Shown here piece after piece: positions 1-10,872 of a stretch of 27,500 nt of DNA. This DNA is from Chromera velia (lineage: Eukaryota > Sar > Chromeraceae), in assembly GCA_018398765.1 (NCBI GenBank), contig JAHBMJ010000204.1, forward strand, positions 5,001 to 32,500, in the 5' to 3' direction. Under the pieces are notes generated by a model. It saw only the letters and a program-made list of their open reading frames with translations. It had not been told where the DNA came from and made no database searches. Made by a program: the position numbers and the translations under genes. Position 1 is the stretch's first letter; each line of letters begins with the position of its first letter.

Positions 1-1550
1 CGGGCGGGACCTGGGGACGGAGAAAGAGAGCTTCAGAGACGGATCGATTGATCGAGACGGACAGAGTGAGTGAGTGCGGGATTGAGTGACAGAGTGTCCA
101 AGATTGGAATTCGTCTCGATCAGTCATCCCGTGTCGCGCTGCTTTCACTCACTTTCTTCCGTCTCGCCCCGGCATTCGTGCAGCATGCAGGCGTACTCTC
201 CTTCTGTACGTGGGAATCCTTGCAGGCGTGCGTCTTTGGCTGTGTGTATGTGGTCGGCTCGAGTCGGTACCGTTCTTCTTGTTTGCCGCAGAGCGTGGTT
301 TTATGAAACAAATAGTGCATGACTGCGCTGAAACAATCAATTTGTTGAGACGTTTGTTCGAGAGCACGGACACTTCTTGTCCACACAGAAGAAGAGAGAG
401 CGGGGGGGGTTGTCAACGAACGGAAGATCGTTCGTTCAGTCCTTTTCCGAACTTTCCTGCTGATAATTTGTTTGTGCTTTGCTGTTTGTGCTGTTGGTTC
501 TTTGTTGCTTTCACCTTGTAAGGGCAAGAATAGGTGATCGACATCTCGCTGTGTGATGCGATGACATGCATGGATAGGGGAGAGGCAGGTAAGGGACGGG
601 AGAAGAAGTTTCCCCATCGTGTCGGATCGCTACAATTAAATGGAGACGAGAATTCGGGAAGAAAGAAAAAAGAAACAGGGGCCGCCTGGTGGTGGAGGAG
701 GAAGAACAAAAGAGAAGATCTCGGTGCACACCACCCGAGGGAGGGTCTAATTCAACCAGCTGGATTCGGCTTTGGCAGCTACAGAAAGGGACTGTGCAGC
801 GGGTAGAAAAAGAAAATAGGTTCAGAAGGGGAAAGGGGAATGAAGACGCCATAGTCAACTGTGGTCGTGCATCATCATCCTTCCTTCTGCTGCTTCCTTG
901 TACTCTTTTCTTCTACCCGTTGTCAGAAAAACTTTTTCCATGCGCCTTTCTTTTCTTTTCTTTCCTTCCCCCAAATTGTTGCTCTCACTTTCTCCCACCC
1001 TCGTCACCCGGACCCATCCGTATGTTCTGAATCTCTTCCCTGTCTCTTCTTTCTTTTTTCTCCTTCTCGTTCTTCTTTTGTCTCCTCGATTGGGAGGTTT
1101 GGTTCGACTTTCCATGCGTTCAGTCCGTACAGAATTCTCCAATGCACCTCGACCCGCTCATGCAGTTCCGTTCGAAAACTATGAAATATCTCTCCTTCAT
1201 TCCCTCTCGTTTTCTCCCGTCTTCACTGCTGTCACCAGTGAGGGGACGGTCAGGAATTAAATAAAACAGTTCATGCATGCGACGGCATCGAGACGACCGA
1301 GGGTGCCAAACGCGATTGATCAAAATGCTAGGAGTAGGGTGGGGCCCGTGACTGCCCGTCTCCATTTGCAAGTGAAACCTTCAATGCCACCAGGATCTGC
1401 CTGTGACTATAGGCCTGTGATGGAATTAGATGAAATCATGCTAGGAAATCATGGAAGCAGACGCGGACATGCTGGCAAGCTAGCTGGCAAGCAAACATGC
1501 AGTCACTCCTATTTGATGAACCTGAGCAATTTGAAGAAAGCCTAGAATTA
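1..1550. other. Pyrimidine/purine-skewed region without a supportable gene
   Basis: I see no credible exon here. Between about 860 and 1250 the + strand is strongly C/T-rich, so both strands carry open frames (the longest on the minus strand is about 165 codons, 120-617) with serine-, proline- or arginine-biased translations that look like composition artefacts. The stretch could be intron or untranslated DNA of a gene lying outside the window. Confidence 0.5.
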
Positions 1551-2264
1551 AGAAAGCCAGAAACTATATGGTAGGTGAAAACCACTGGCATAACGATTTA
1601 TTTAACGATTACATATATCATATATATATAGTAATATATTGAAATTAATTAGGATTTTTTTGTGCACTATGAATTGAATTAAATTGAATTGAGACGGTTA
1701 AAGCCGGTGAGCCATCACTTAGGCTCTGGCCAACCATGAGATATGATATATGCAATGTTGGTTTATTAACCTAGCGCATTGACTCAATAACATAAGACAA
1801 CACGAAATCATGTTAATTTGCCTATACATTCCTCTACCGCCCCATATCTGCCAAAGGCTAGAACGATGATATAAGGGCGCAATCATTTCTCAAACTCTCT
1901 TTTCGCTCTCTTCCACTCCTCTACCAGCTAAAACAGCGACCCATTGCGCAATTCCCACACATTTCTCAATATTTTTGAATGAGCATACGCTCCTTTATTC
2001 TGCAGATTGCCCACCTGAAAGCGGCAAACGCGTACATTCGGGGGACCAAAGGAGTGCAGGGGGGGGGCTGGGAGGAAGGAGGAGTAGGCAATGCGCTGGT
2101 TATAACTGAAGGGTAGGAAGTACTTAGCAAATGCCGAAGAAGGCATTCGCATAGAGGAGCGTCAAGTATGTTATTGAGGTCGCATGAGAGGGGGAGCTAG
2201 CAGCGAGAGCAGTAACCAGGATAGAAAAAAGAGACGAAAGACGTATAGGCCAGACACTAGGAAC

Positions 2265-2281
2265 AAACTTTAAGTCAATGC
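2265..2281. repeat. Left copy of 17-bp direct repeat
   Basis: Exact copy of the 17-mer at 2912-2928; read here as the left target-site duplication of the 2282-2911 insertion. Confidence 0.6.
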
Positions 2282-2911
2282 AAGATCCTTTATTCTGCTA
2301 ATGAGACCGTTCAGCTTTTTTCTCTCCCTCTTTGTGTCTGCACATTCCTAGGCATATTCCGTGAGTAGGTGAATCTTATCCCAAATTTTCCGGCTATAGG
2401 AAGTTGAATAGGTCTTGTCCAGCTCACCTCTCTGCACCTAACCACCCGTCATCGCTCTTAAGAGACTGCAGGTGTTTGCAGACGATTTAACAAGAGAGTA
2501 GGACAGCGAGCGTATATGTAGATCACGTTTCCTGTGTTTGACGGACGTGACTGCTATTTCCTTTCTGCAAGAAAGAGCTAGCATGGAGAGCCTCTGTCTG
2601 GAAGGGTTCTCTCTTTGAAAGTCAGATTGAGTGAGGTACAGTGAGGGCAGCAAGAGGATGAAAGATTCTAGCTGTCTCTAGTACACTGATAATGAGGTGA
2701 CTTAACCCACCAGCTATCGTGTCCCAATGGCAAAGAGCAGTTACACTAGTTTGTGCATATGTCACGCGGTAATAGCGGTGATATACAGAGAAGAGAGTCA
2801 AGTGCACATAGGGTTGAACGCAAGCGATAGAGCAACCGTGAGAAGAGTTAAACAAAAAAGAAGAAGAAGAAGAAGAAGAAGAAGAAGAATATAATACTAG
2901 AAATTATAAAA
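2282..2911. mobile_element. Putative retroposon-like insertion flanked by a 17-bp target-site duplication
   Basis: The 17-base string AAACTTTAAGTCAATGC occurs at 2265-2281 and again, identically, at 2912-2928. It brackets about 630 bp that ends with an (AAG)n run (2858-2889) and a short AT-rich stretch. A long exact direct repeat around a segment with a simple-repeat tail is the usual footprint of target-primed (LINE/SINE-type) insertion. No reverse transcriptase, RNA polymerase III box or recognisable parent gene was found inside, so the class is not determined. Confidence 0.45.
2858..2889. repeat. (AAG)n microsatellite
   Basis: About ten consecutive AAG units close to the 3' end of the putative insertion. 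Confidence 0.9.
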
Positions 2912-2928
2912 AAACTTTAAGTCAATGC
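2912..2928. repeat. Right copy of 17-bp direct repeat
   Basis: Exact copy of the 17-mer at 2265-2281, immediately after the AAG-rich and AT-rich tail of the enclosed segment. Confidence 0.6.
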
Positions 2929-5642
2929 CCGGCGTTGCCTGCCGTGGCTGTATATCATTACATTTTTTTTAAAAAAAAGTTATATACATAGTTTTTAAAC
3001 TCTTCTAATTTTTTGAATATTCAAAAGACATTCCTGAACCTAACTACCACTTAAAAGTTCAAGCCACATTTTTTTATAAGCTTGAAAGTCCGCACCGCAG
3101 GCGTGGATCATTTATGGTATCTTGAAAGCCAAAGCCGCATATCTGAATGGTGTGTTAACCATCTACACCGCAGACGTAGACAGTCTCTTGAAAAACGATG
3201 TTGCAGATAGAGATCATCTTGATTTTATTTTTTCAAGTGGCACTTAGGTTCAGGCAGGTAATTCAAAAAAATCAATCAATTATTCAATCGGTCAGAACCT
3301 AGGTCGAGACTCAAGGCAATTTTTAGCTAAATTTTTAGAGTTACAAGCAATCTATTAAAACCTACATCAAAAGCTTCTAAACCCTCAACCTCGACCACTT
3401 ATGAGCTCTCCATGTCTTCCCACAACCTTGCTTTTTCCGTTAGAAGCGGCTGATCGTCACTCCTTCTATCCGAGTGCTACCGCTGCCGCTGTCCCTCCCT
3501 CAATGCTTACTCTTCACACCTCTCCCCTGGTGCTCCGCAGGCACCTGCTGGCTACTTTGTAGTACGCTGCCTGCATTTTTGCCTTCATGTATGCGCACAC
3601 TTGCCCGTATGTCTTATCCTACTTCAGACTCACAAGATGCAAAGAAAAATTTTTTAAAACGGTCTCCAACACTCAAACGGTCTCCGGAAATATTCAATGC
3701 CTAAATATTTTTTATAGTGTTACAACGTAATTAAAGTTAATTTAAAATGATATTTACGTCCTTAAATCATTGTTAAACAACTTAAAAGCAAGACTTTTTC
3801 CTTAAATTGATGATTTGGAACAGATTTTTTTTTTTTTGAAAAAATATTTTTTTAATTATAACGAGGGAGTAATAGTTTTGTTATGTTAACTTTAAGTAAC
3901 TTATAAGTTTTAAAAAAAGTTATGTATACAATAAATAGGAATTACAATTAAATTGTATAAATTAGAATATAGTAAATTAGCTACTAAATGAAAAATAAAG
4001 AGAAAAAAATAGTACACATCTTCTTTAGGAACATCTCGATGTCCTTTTCGAGGGCCCTATCTACACTGCTGGCGAGGGGTAAAACTGTTTTTATAGAGTA
4101 AATGAAGATATGGGACCTACTGTGGGACCATTGACGGGAGTTTAGTATACCTTTCTAAGTTGGCTGCATGCTAGGTTTGCTTATATATATACTAAAAACG
4201 TATATGCTCTCTGAGAGTCTAACATCAAACATTAAAGTATATTTAAATTATGATTAAACGCTTTGAACGGGCCGATTTGGATGCTGTATGATGATGATGG
4301 ACCCATTGATAGTGGATTTTAAGTTTAACCAAAACTTTGAATCAAAGTACCAATTTACTACTACTAAATATCCGAAGTTGATTCTCAAGCTATCAAATCA
4401 ATTTTAATTATTAATATAATTATACTACTTTAACAGCAGTTTCAATCTGTATTATCGTAAATAATACTAGATCTAGTTATGATCGAAGGGGGGGGGGGCA
4501 TTTAAGCTATGTTCCTAGCACGTCCGGCTTGTTAATATATAAAACAACTCTCCACACTTCCTATGCAGCATTGCAACACACCATTACACATGCAAGGTGA
4601 CGCAACATTACAATACATGTGTCATAACTCTTAAAACAGTTTCATATAATATTGTAATACATGGTTATACTCTTATTCTATGGCTGCGTCTGTGGCTTTC
4701 TTACTAGCTTTAATTCTTACTTAAATTCTTATGAGTTATATATCACGAGTACACCTAGTAGCTAGCCTGGTAGTGAAGAAAACTTATAAAAATAACTAAG
4801 TCTTAATCCATCCTGGACTCCCCGGACCTGGAGTCTACTGGAGTCTATCTTTTATCTATATTTTGGATTGATTGATTTATTATAACTGAATCTAGTAACT
4901 GATTGATTATAAATCTTAGATGTACCCATAGTATATATACAAAAACTCTTTGAAAATTCAACTCATTCTTTTAATTATTTCTATCCATTTTCACGACCTA
5001 TATGCAACCTGACGGAATTCAATAAAAACATTGGAGGTCATATCAAAAGCTTCCTTACCTATGTACATCAACTTGAACCGTATTTTCACAATATGAAAAG
5101 AAAAAAATATAACCCTAGCTCCTGCATCACTAGCTTAAACAAATTTTGTCCAGTCACTGCAGCAGAGCGACAACTTTTTCGTGGTCACCTAGGTAGTCAC
5201 ACGCTCTGGCATTGTGAAGGGGGGTGCACCCGCTCTGCAAGCAACAACCGTGTGGAACCAATGTATGAAACCTGTCCCATATCTGTACGTATTCACGATA
5301 TTATGCATGCACAGCAGACCTAAATAGAGCTATTACATGATCTAAATGACCCTATGCTTCTGCTCTTTTCTACACCGACTGCAGAAAGAGGAGCACATGT
5401 GTCTTCTGCCACATCTGCCGGCTCATGCATTTATCTTCATACAAAAAAAGAAAAAGAATTCTGTATATGAATAAATGCAAAAAATCTTTAGCCACATCTG
5501 CCGGCTCAAAAAGTTAAACAGGATCATGAACAGATAGGGACACTCCAGAGTCCAAACCGAAAAAAAGTCTCTGCTCAGTCAACCAGCCACAAAATAGGAT
5601 CGGGGCACGGAAAGGAACTGGATAAAAAAGAAGAAAACTCAC

Positions 5643-7440
5643 TTTGGTTGCCTTGTCCTTATCCGCCCCTGCCGTAACAAGGATCGAAACGACCGCATCG
5701 TGGCCTCCAGAAGCGGCGATGTAGAGCAGTGTCTCCCCATACTGCAGCAGCAAAAAGATATCATCCATCAGGCTGACAATTTTTGAAATCGAAACACTGT
5801 GAGCACATCGCAAAGAGATTAAAGGAAGAAGAACACGAAGTACCACTGTCACCCGATGCAATCTGTTGACTGTCCGTTTAATCTATCAACAATTCATGGA
5901 AGGACCGAGAAACTCTGAAAAAGAAATGAACAATATCTCACATACTTCAAACGATACAATTCAGAATAGTAGAATCAGAGGTGCAGAATACAGGTACGCG
6001 TCGAGAAAGAATAACGGAAAGAGAAAAAAAAGGAGACTCAAGTCGTCTGCTTCATCCTTATCCACCCCCTGATCTGCCCCTGCCTCAAGCAGGATCAATA
6101 CTACGGTACCATGGCCACACTTAGCTGCGATGTAGAGCGGAGTTTTCCCTGACTGCATGCATGAAAAAAAAGTATTATCCATGGAAAAGAACATAAAAAG
6201 ACACCGCACAGCCTAAAGTGAAAAAAGGTCTCTGCTTAGTCAAGCAGCCACAAAATGGCATCGGGGCACGGAAGGGAACTGGATAAAGAAGAAAAAAACT
6301 CACTTCGGTTGCCTTGTCCTTATCCACCCCTGCCGCAACAAGGATCGAAACGACCGTATCGTAGCCTCTAAAAGCGGTGACGTAGAACGGCGTTGACCCA
6401 CTCTGTAGCAGCAAAAAGACAATGTCATCATCGGTCAGGCTGACAAATCGAAACACTGCAGGCATACTGTAAAACAATTGGTGAAAAATTGGAGAGGGCA
6501 TGCCAGTGTTACCCGACGCAATGTGCTGACTATCTGTTCGATCCATCAGCAATTAATTGAAAGACCAAGGAACTCTGATAAAGAAATGAACAAGATCTCA
6601 CATACTTCAAACGATAAAATTCAGAATAGCAGAATCAGAGATGCAGAATATAGGTACGCGTCGAGAAAGAACAAGGGAAAGAGGAAAAAGAGGACTCATA
6701 TTGGTTGCCTTGTTCTGATCCGCCCCTGCCTCAAGCAGGATCGACACTACGGTGCCGAGGCCATGCTTAGCTACGATGTAGAGCGGAGTTGCCCCTGACT
6801 GCATGCATAAAAAAAGTGTTATCCACCAAGAGGAACAGAAAAAGACACCTAAGAGCCCAAATAAAAAAAAAGTTTCTGTTCAGTCAATCAGTCATAGACT
6901 GGAATCGGGGCATAGAAAGAAACTGGATGAAGAAAAAGAAGACTCACTTCGGTTGCTTTGTCCTTATCCGCCCCTGCCGCAAGCAGGATCGATACGACTG
7001 TATCGTGGCCTCTAAAAGCGGCGGTATAGAGGGGCTTGCGCCCAGTCTGCAACAGTAAAACGGGATCATCGGTCAGGCTGACAAATTGAAACACTGCAGG
7101 CACACTTCAAAAAAATCGAAGGAAATTTGGAGAGGATGTGCCAGTGTCACCCGACGCAATCTGCTGACTGTTTGTTCGATCCATCAGCAATTCAGGAAAG
7201 GACCGAGGAACTCTGACAAAGAAATAAACAACATCTCACATACTGTAAACGATAAAAATGAGAACAGCAGAATCAAAGATGCAAAATACAGGTACGTGAC
7301 GAGAAAGAACAGTTAAGGGGAAGAGGAAAAAAAAGACTCACGTCGTCTGCCTGGTCCTTCTCCGCCCCTGCTTCAAGAAGCAGCGAAACGGTAGTATCGC
7401 AGCCATAAAAGGCTGCAGTGAAGAGTGGCGACTGCCCATC
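5643..7440 (-). CDS. Ankyrin-repeat gene fragment: six single-repeat exons (possibly decaying)
   Basis: Six minus-strand exons each encode one ankyrin repeat: 7440-7342, 7046-6948, 6798-6700, 6402-6304, 6152-6042 and 5741-5643. Five are exactly 99 nt (33 codons); the fifth is 111 nt with a 4-codon insertion. All are read in phase 0, so they can be joined without breaking frame. Each shows the family core TPLYxAA..G..TVVSILL.AGAD. Ankyrin repeats mediate protein-protein contacts; no partner can be inferred. Exons alternate between two types (type 1 with LLEAGADQ, type 2 with AAGADKDKAT), and introns alternate 295, 149, 297, 151, 300 nt. Defects: the third and fifth exons have ATGAGT and TTGAGT where the others have GTGAGT donors, and the first lacks a clean AG acceptor at the repeat boundary (CAA instead of CAG; an upstream CAG at about 7493 would extend the exon). 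No start codon exon or certain 3' exon was found. It may be the middle of a longer ankyrin gene or a partly dead tandem array. Confidence 0.72.
5643..7440 (-). repeat. Three tandem copies of a ~645-bp two-exon unit
   Basis: Equivalent exon ends are spaced 642 and 646 bp (type 1) and 644 and 661 bp (type 2). Intron sequence is also conserved between units: the stretch around 5880-6010 recurs near 6545-6670 and 7190-7310 with few changes, and the intron following the type-2 exon is similarly repeated. Conservation of non-coding DNA shows that whole genomic segments were duplicated recently, rather than ancient repeats being retained by selection. Confidence 0.85.
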
Positions 7441-7499
7441 TTGCAGGAACAAAGAGGAGCCATGCACAAGACTGCATGCCAAACGGAGAAACTGCAAGC

Positions 7500-7629
7500 A
7501 GACTAACCCCCTTTATTGCTACACTTCCCTTCGCACAGCCTGCCTGAAGGAGGTCCGAAGGTGCATGTACGGTGATTCAACAAAATGTACTATTTGAGCT
7601 GCGCGGGATCTACGAGAGGGAATGCGAGA
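7500..7629. other. Short spacer between ankyrin exons and TIR element
   Basis: No exon is supported. On the minus strand a TAG and TAA lie close together before a CAG at about 7493, so any upstream ankyrin exon would have to lie beyond the neighbouring element. Confidence 0.35.
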
Positions 7630-7640
7630 TAGGGGTGTAA
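7629..7640 (+). repeat. Left terminal inverted repeat of the 871-bp element
   Basis: Perfect 12-bp inverted match to 8490-8501. Confidence 0.6.
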
Positions 7641-8500
7641 AATCTCTTTTGGACAGGGGGGGGGGACCCCGTCGGCGGGGCAGGCAGGAGCCTGCCCGAC
7701 GGGGGGGCCCGTCCTTCGGGCGGGGCCGCAGAGCGCGAACGGGGGGGGGGACCCGTCGGATCAAACGGGAGGGGGGGGCGCGCGGAGTTTGTGCGCACGA
7801 TCAAAATTAATTTTTCGAGTCTATCATTGAATGATTCACCTACCCCGCCATGCCCCGCCTTCTGTGAACAGTCGCTTTCTTATATGGTTTTTCTGTTTTC
7901 CCTTGCTTTACACTGCTGCTGACTGTTATGCCTTCACACCGCTCACTGCTGCTGATTTTACTGCTCAAGCCCGGACCCCATTGAGATCGTTGATCCGTTG
8001 CCGACCATTAATTTTTTCATTGTCTTTCCCTCTGAAGTCTTTTCAAGATGCTGTGAAGATTCGTACTTCAAAAGGGCACATCGATTACCTAATATCTATA
8101 TCATAAGTGTTTTTGCCTCTGCCATTCTTTGTTTGATGACAAATTAGAAAAAATTAGAAGCTGATTAATGATACCTCATGACGGAGTTAAATTTAATTGA
8201 TGCTGAAGTTAATTTTATTTAAGTTACAAAATGTTATAAGAAGATTTTAGCTAGAATTTCAGAAGTTTAAGTATGTTTTAAGTTAGAGTTGAGAATAGTT
8301 TAGGCATGTTTAGGCTTCATGAAGGTCATCATCTAGGTTGTCTTTATGACCTAGCACTTTTTCTCACCTAGAGCTCTCCAAACAGGGGGGTCTCCGTTCA
8401 TAGAGGTCTAATCTCCCTAGAGCTTGAACGGGGGGGACCCCGTCAGATCTGGAGTCCTAAGAGCTCGAACGCACCCCCCCCACCCGTTCTTACACCCCTA
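7630..8500. mobile_element. Non-autonomous DNA-transposon-like element with terminal inverted repeats and G-rich ends
   Basis: The left end ATAGGGGTGTAA (7629-7640) is matched by its exact reverse complement TTACACCCCTAT at 8490-8501. Both ends are followed inward by poly-G tracts (read outward-in), and a GAACGGGGGG(G)GACCCCGTC-type motif occurs near 7737 and 8426. The outermost TA on each side could be a Tc1/mariner-type TA target duplication. About 150 bp of the left end is extremely GC-rich with hairpins (GGGCAGGC/GCCTGCCC at about 7676-7700), while the interior (8100-8340) is AT-rich. The only notable open frame (7831-8106, +) has no recognisable transposase motif. I infer a roughly 870-bp MITE-like element. 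Confidence 0.5.
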
Positions 8501-8501
8501 T
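8490..8501 (-). repeat. Right terminal inverted repeat of the 871-bp element
   Basis: Perfect 12-bp inverted match to 7629-7640, preceded by a C-run that mirrors the G-run at the left end. Confidence 0.6.
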
Positions 8502-8714
8502 AATGTGAGGCGGTATGAGAGGATCCATAACATTAGCCTTGTCCTTTTCATTTTCCGCTCTAACCCATATTGAAAGACTCATGCAGTTTGGATGAAGAAA
8601 TGACGTACGGACACATGTTATGCAGACTTAATTATCGTCTGACTAGCCACTGAAAGAATTTGATTGAAGGAACGCAGATGGAAATAATTAAGGCATCAAC
8701 ATCTCTCGTTACAG

Positions 8715-9129
8715 GGCCAAGAATGGTGTGAACACAAAACGGGAAGAAGGAAAGGGAAACGAGTGGATCAAAGGAAAATTCGATCGCGGCGAGGAGTCTC
8801 AGACCATCAAGCCGGCAGAAGAAAAGAATAAAAGTGAAGCTGAAAGGCCCGAGAAAAACAGACCTTGTTTGGCTGTAATGGCGAAGCGCCGCACTTGATA
8901 AGCACTTTGACGAGTTTAGACGTCATGTTTGGGCCCATTTCAACCTGACGGAGAACGAAGTGGAGGAGCGGATCGCCGTTCTGCAAGCAGAAGTAGGGAT
9001 TTAATCAGTTCAAGAGGGAGCGTCTAAAGGAAGACGTTGGCATTTTTTGGTATTCTTCAGCGGGAACATATTTACCCACCGGGAGACGTGTACAAGTATC
9101 CATCAAGTTATGGAGCAAAAGAAGATTGA
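8715..9129 (+). CDS. Small unidentified protein gene, exon joins partly uncertain
   Basis: Three exon-like segments lie close together. Segment 1 starts after the acceptor TTACAG at 8714 and is open for about 60 codons, with a charged translation containing NEWIKGKFDRGEES. Segment 2 lies in another frame between about 8887 and 8992 (FDEFRRHVWAHFNLTENEVE), ending at GAA|GTAGGG. Segment 3 starts after TTCTTCAG at 9061, encodes REHIYPPGDVYKYPSSYG plus four residues and stops at TGA 9127-9129. The 2-to-3 join (intron 8993-9060, 68 nt, phase 0) is clean. The 1-to-2 join is unclear: candidate donors are GAGGA|GTCTCA or AAAA|GTGAAG, with an AAG acceptor near 8886 or 8902. The start codon has not been found. 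The residue choice looks like a compact soluble protein or small complex subunit, but I do not recognise the family. Confidence 0.38.
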
Positions 9130-10008
9130 GTGAGAGCATCACATGTCACTGCCAGCAATTTTAAGGGGATAGAGTCTTGCATGGTAAGAGAAAAGAAGAG
9201 AAGAGAAGAAGAGAACTTAGAGATGCATGGGATGGAGGCTTAAGGATGGACCGACCATAGGCACGTTCGAGTTTGCACCGAGAAGCATCAAATTATGAAA
9301 TTCCTGGATCGCCTGCTGCCCCCCGGTGCGAGACACCTCCAATGCACCCTCCCGTATCTGGTCCTGTTGGCATGGAGATGAGAGGAGAGCTAGCTAGGAG
9401 ATGCGGGGGGAGGCGGGACAGCATCAGATGCAGGTTATGAATGGAAAAGATTGCAGAGAGAGGGGATGGTTCGAGAAATCAACTGAGTAAGTGCATGAGT
9501 ACACAAACAGAAACGATTAGTGATGGAGACTGGAGACTAAAAAAATGGGACAGCAGGCCAAAAGGCGAGAGAGAAAGAAACGACGAGCAAAACGAAAAGG
9601 TGCGGAGAGACGGGCACTTGGCAAGAAGGAAGACGGACGGACCGGATCAACGGAGCGAAATTTTTTGATGTATGCCCAGACTCTCTACAGCCGATGAATG
9701 CATGGATGGAGACAGATAGACAGGGAGGCAGAGAGAAAGACAGAAAGAAAGAACGCAAGAAAGAAAGAAAAATATATATAGAGCATGAGTGTGTTGATAC
9801 TACCAACCTATTTCTTTAAATTTGCCTGTCTGCACATAATTGGTTTCAAGTCTATCTGCGTCTTGTAAATGCGTTGATTGTGCTGAGCTGCCACCGTTCG
9901 TTCATGTATGGTAGACGTCGAAGAAGCAGGGGGAGAGCTGTATATGCTGACGTAGAAGCTTCCTTAAGCGACGTTTGTTAAGTCACTCACCTCTGACAGG
10001 TCCTTCTA
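9130..10008. other. Purine-rich stretch without a supportable gene
   Basis: The + strand is rich in GAAAG/GAGAA tracts (for example 9188-9215 and 9721-9771), giving charged or serine/phenylalanine-rich open frames on both strands that I regard as composition artefacts. A short open stretch at about 9255-9440 has no convincing splice sites. Confidence 0.4.
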
Positions 10009-10048
10009 TTGTCGCTGTTCTTTCTCGTTTTCCACCTGAAGTGTTGTG

Positions 10049-10468
10049 ATGCCCCCTTGTACGATAACAGCTTTAGGAGACGGCAAAGAAGAGGAAGACG
10101 AGCAGGGAAGACCGCTGTTGCCGACTCCCTCAGCACTTGTCTCCTCAACTTCTTTACTGTGTCCGACGCCACCCACACTATCGAGTTCCGATTCATGTAA
10201 GCTCATTCTGTGCTCATACCGCTGTGGGGATTTCTCTGAATGTAGCCAGATGACAGGAGATACAAAGTAAATCGATCAACCCTTGGATCGATAGACAATG
10301 TAACCACTACTTGTTGTTCAGGTCATTGCCCCTGCTGCGACTTTAAATCATCACAGCATGCACGTTCTGGTGCGTTCGGCTTTTCGTTCCTCAATTACAG
10401 GTCCGGTGGAGAGAACAACGACCCTGGCGATCCCTGGCTGCCATTGCAAGTCAGCAGAGGGCAGATGA
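10049..10468 (+). CDS. Weak two-exon candidate encoding a short disordered protein
   Basis: An ATG at 10049 opens 49 codons rich in E, D, S, T and P, ending at a good donor TTCAT|GTAAGC (exon 10049-10196, phase 1). A matching-phase exon begins after AATTACAG at 10401 and stops at TGA 10466-10468. The result would be about 71 residues with no recognisable domain. An alternative is an internal exon beginning after CTGACAG near 10000 in another frame, or a minus-strand open frame over the same DNA. Evidence is only the splice signals and phase agreement. Confidence 0.2.
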
Positions 10469-10502
10469 GGGCAGAGATGGGCAGAGCCTGTAGTATTATT
10501 AA

Positions 10503-10530
10503 TAATACCCTAGATGACAAAATTATTGAA
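10503..10530 (+). repeat. Left TIR of the 398-bp element
   Basis: 24 of 28 bases match the inverted right end at 10873-10900. Confidence 0.7.
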
Positions 10531-10872
10531 GAAACTTCAAGTAATAAAAAAAAATTAAAGAGATAGGGCAAAGAAGGAAACAATACTTTTAATTAAATTG
10601 TTTTGAAAATGGTTTTATTTTGTTACTGTGTTAAGGCTATTCTATATCTATTTGCTATTAATCTTGTGAAAATATGTTTTTTACACACCGTAAACAACCC
10701 TAGCGGTCTCAAATTGGGTGTGTTGGTTTCAATAGTAGTTATATAGGCAAAGATGAGCCAATACAGCCCTAGTATCATACTAGCAACTACACTGGCTCTA
10801 AAACTTTCAAAGAAGGGAGCTTGATCCAATGTCGTCCCCGAAAATGAAATTTCGCCAAACTCAAAAATTTTA

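Larger units (their letters stand above)
1550..5640. other. AT-rich, repeat-derived region
   Basis: Base composition falls sharply compared with the gene-bearing parts, and there are long A/T runs, TATATA tracts and frequent stops in all frames. Short imperfect repeats occur, for example CTTGAAAG plus CACCGCAG..GTGGA/GTAGA blocks at about 3081-3200 and two related GGACC(C)ATTGA..G blocks near 4130 and 4300. An 18-bp direct repeat beginning GCCACATCTG lies at 5408-5425 and 5491-5508. No protein-coding exon was recognised. Old transposon debris is the likeliest explanation. Confidence 0.5.

Noticed and set aside
120-617. 165-codon open frame on the minus strand
   Set aside because: No recognisable motif, overlapping open frames on both strands, no splice or start context; fits chance in skewed DNA.
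7519-7810. Pro/Arg- and Gly/Arg-rich open frames on both strands
   Set aside because: Produced by the G-run and hairpin end of the TIR element; extreme composition rather than coding.
7831-8106. 91-codon open frame inside the 871-bp element as a transposase
   Set aside because: No transposase motif; short, and with proline/serine/phenylalanine-biased composition.
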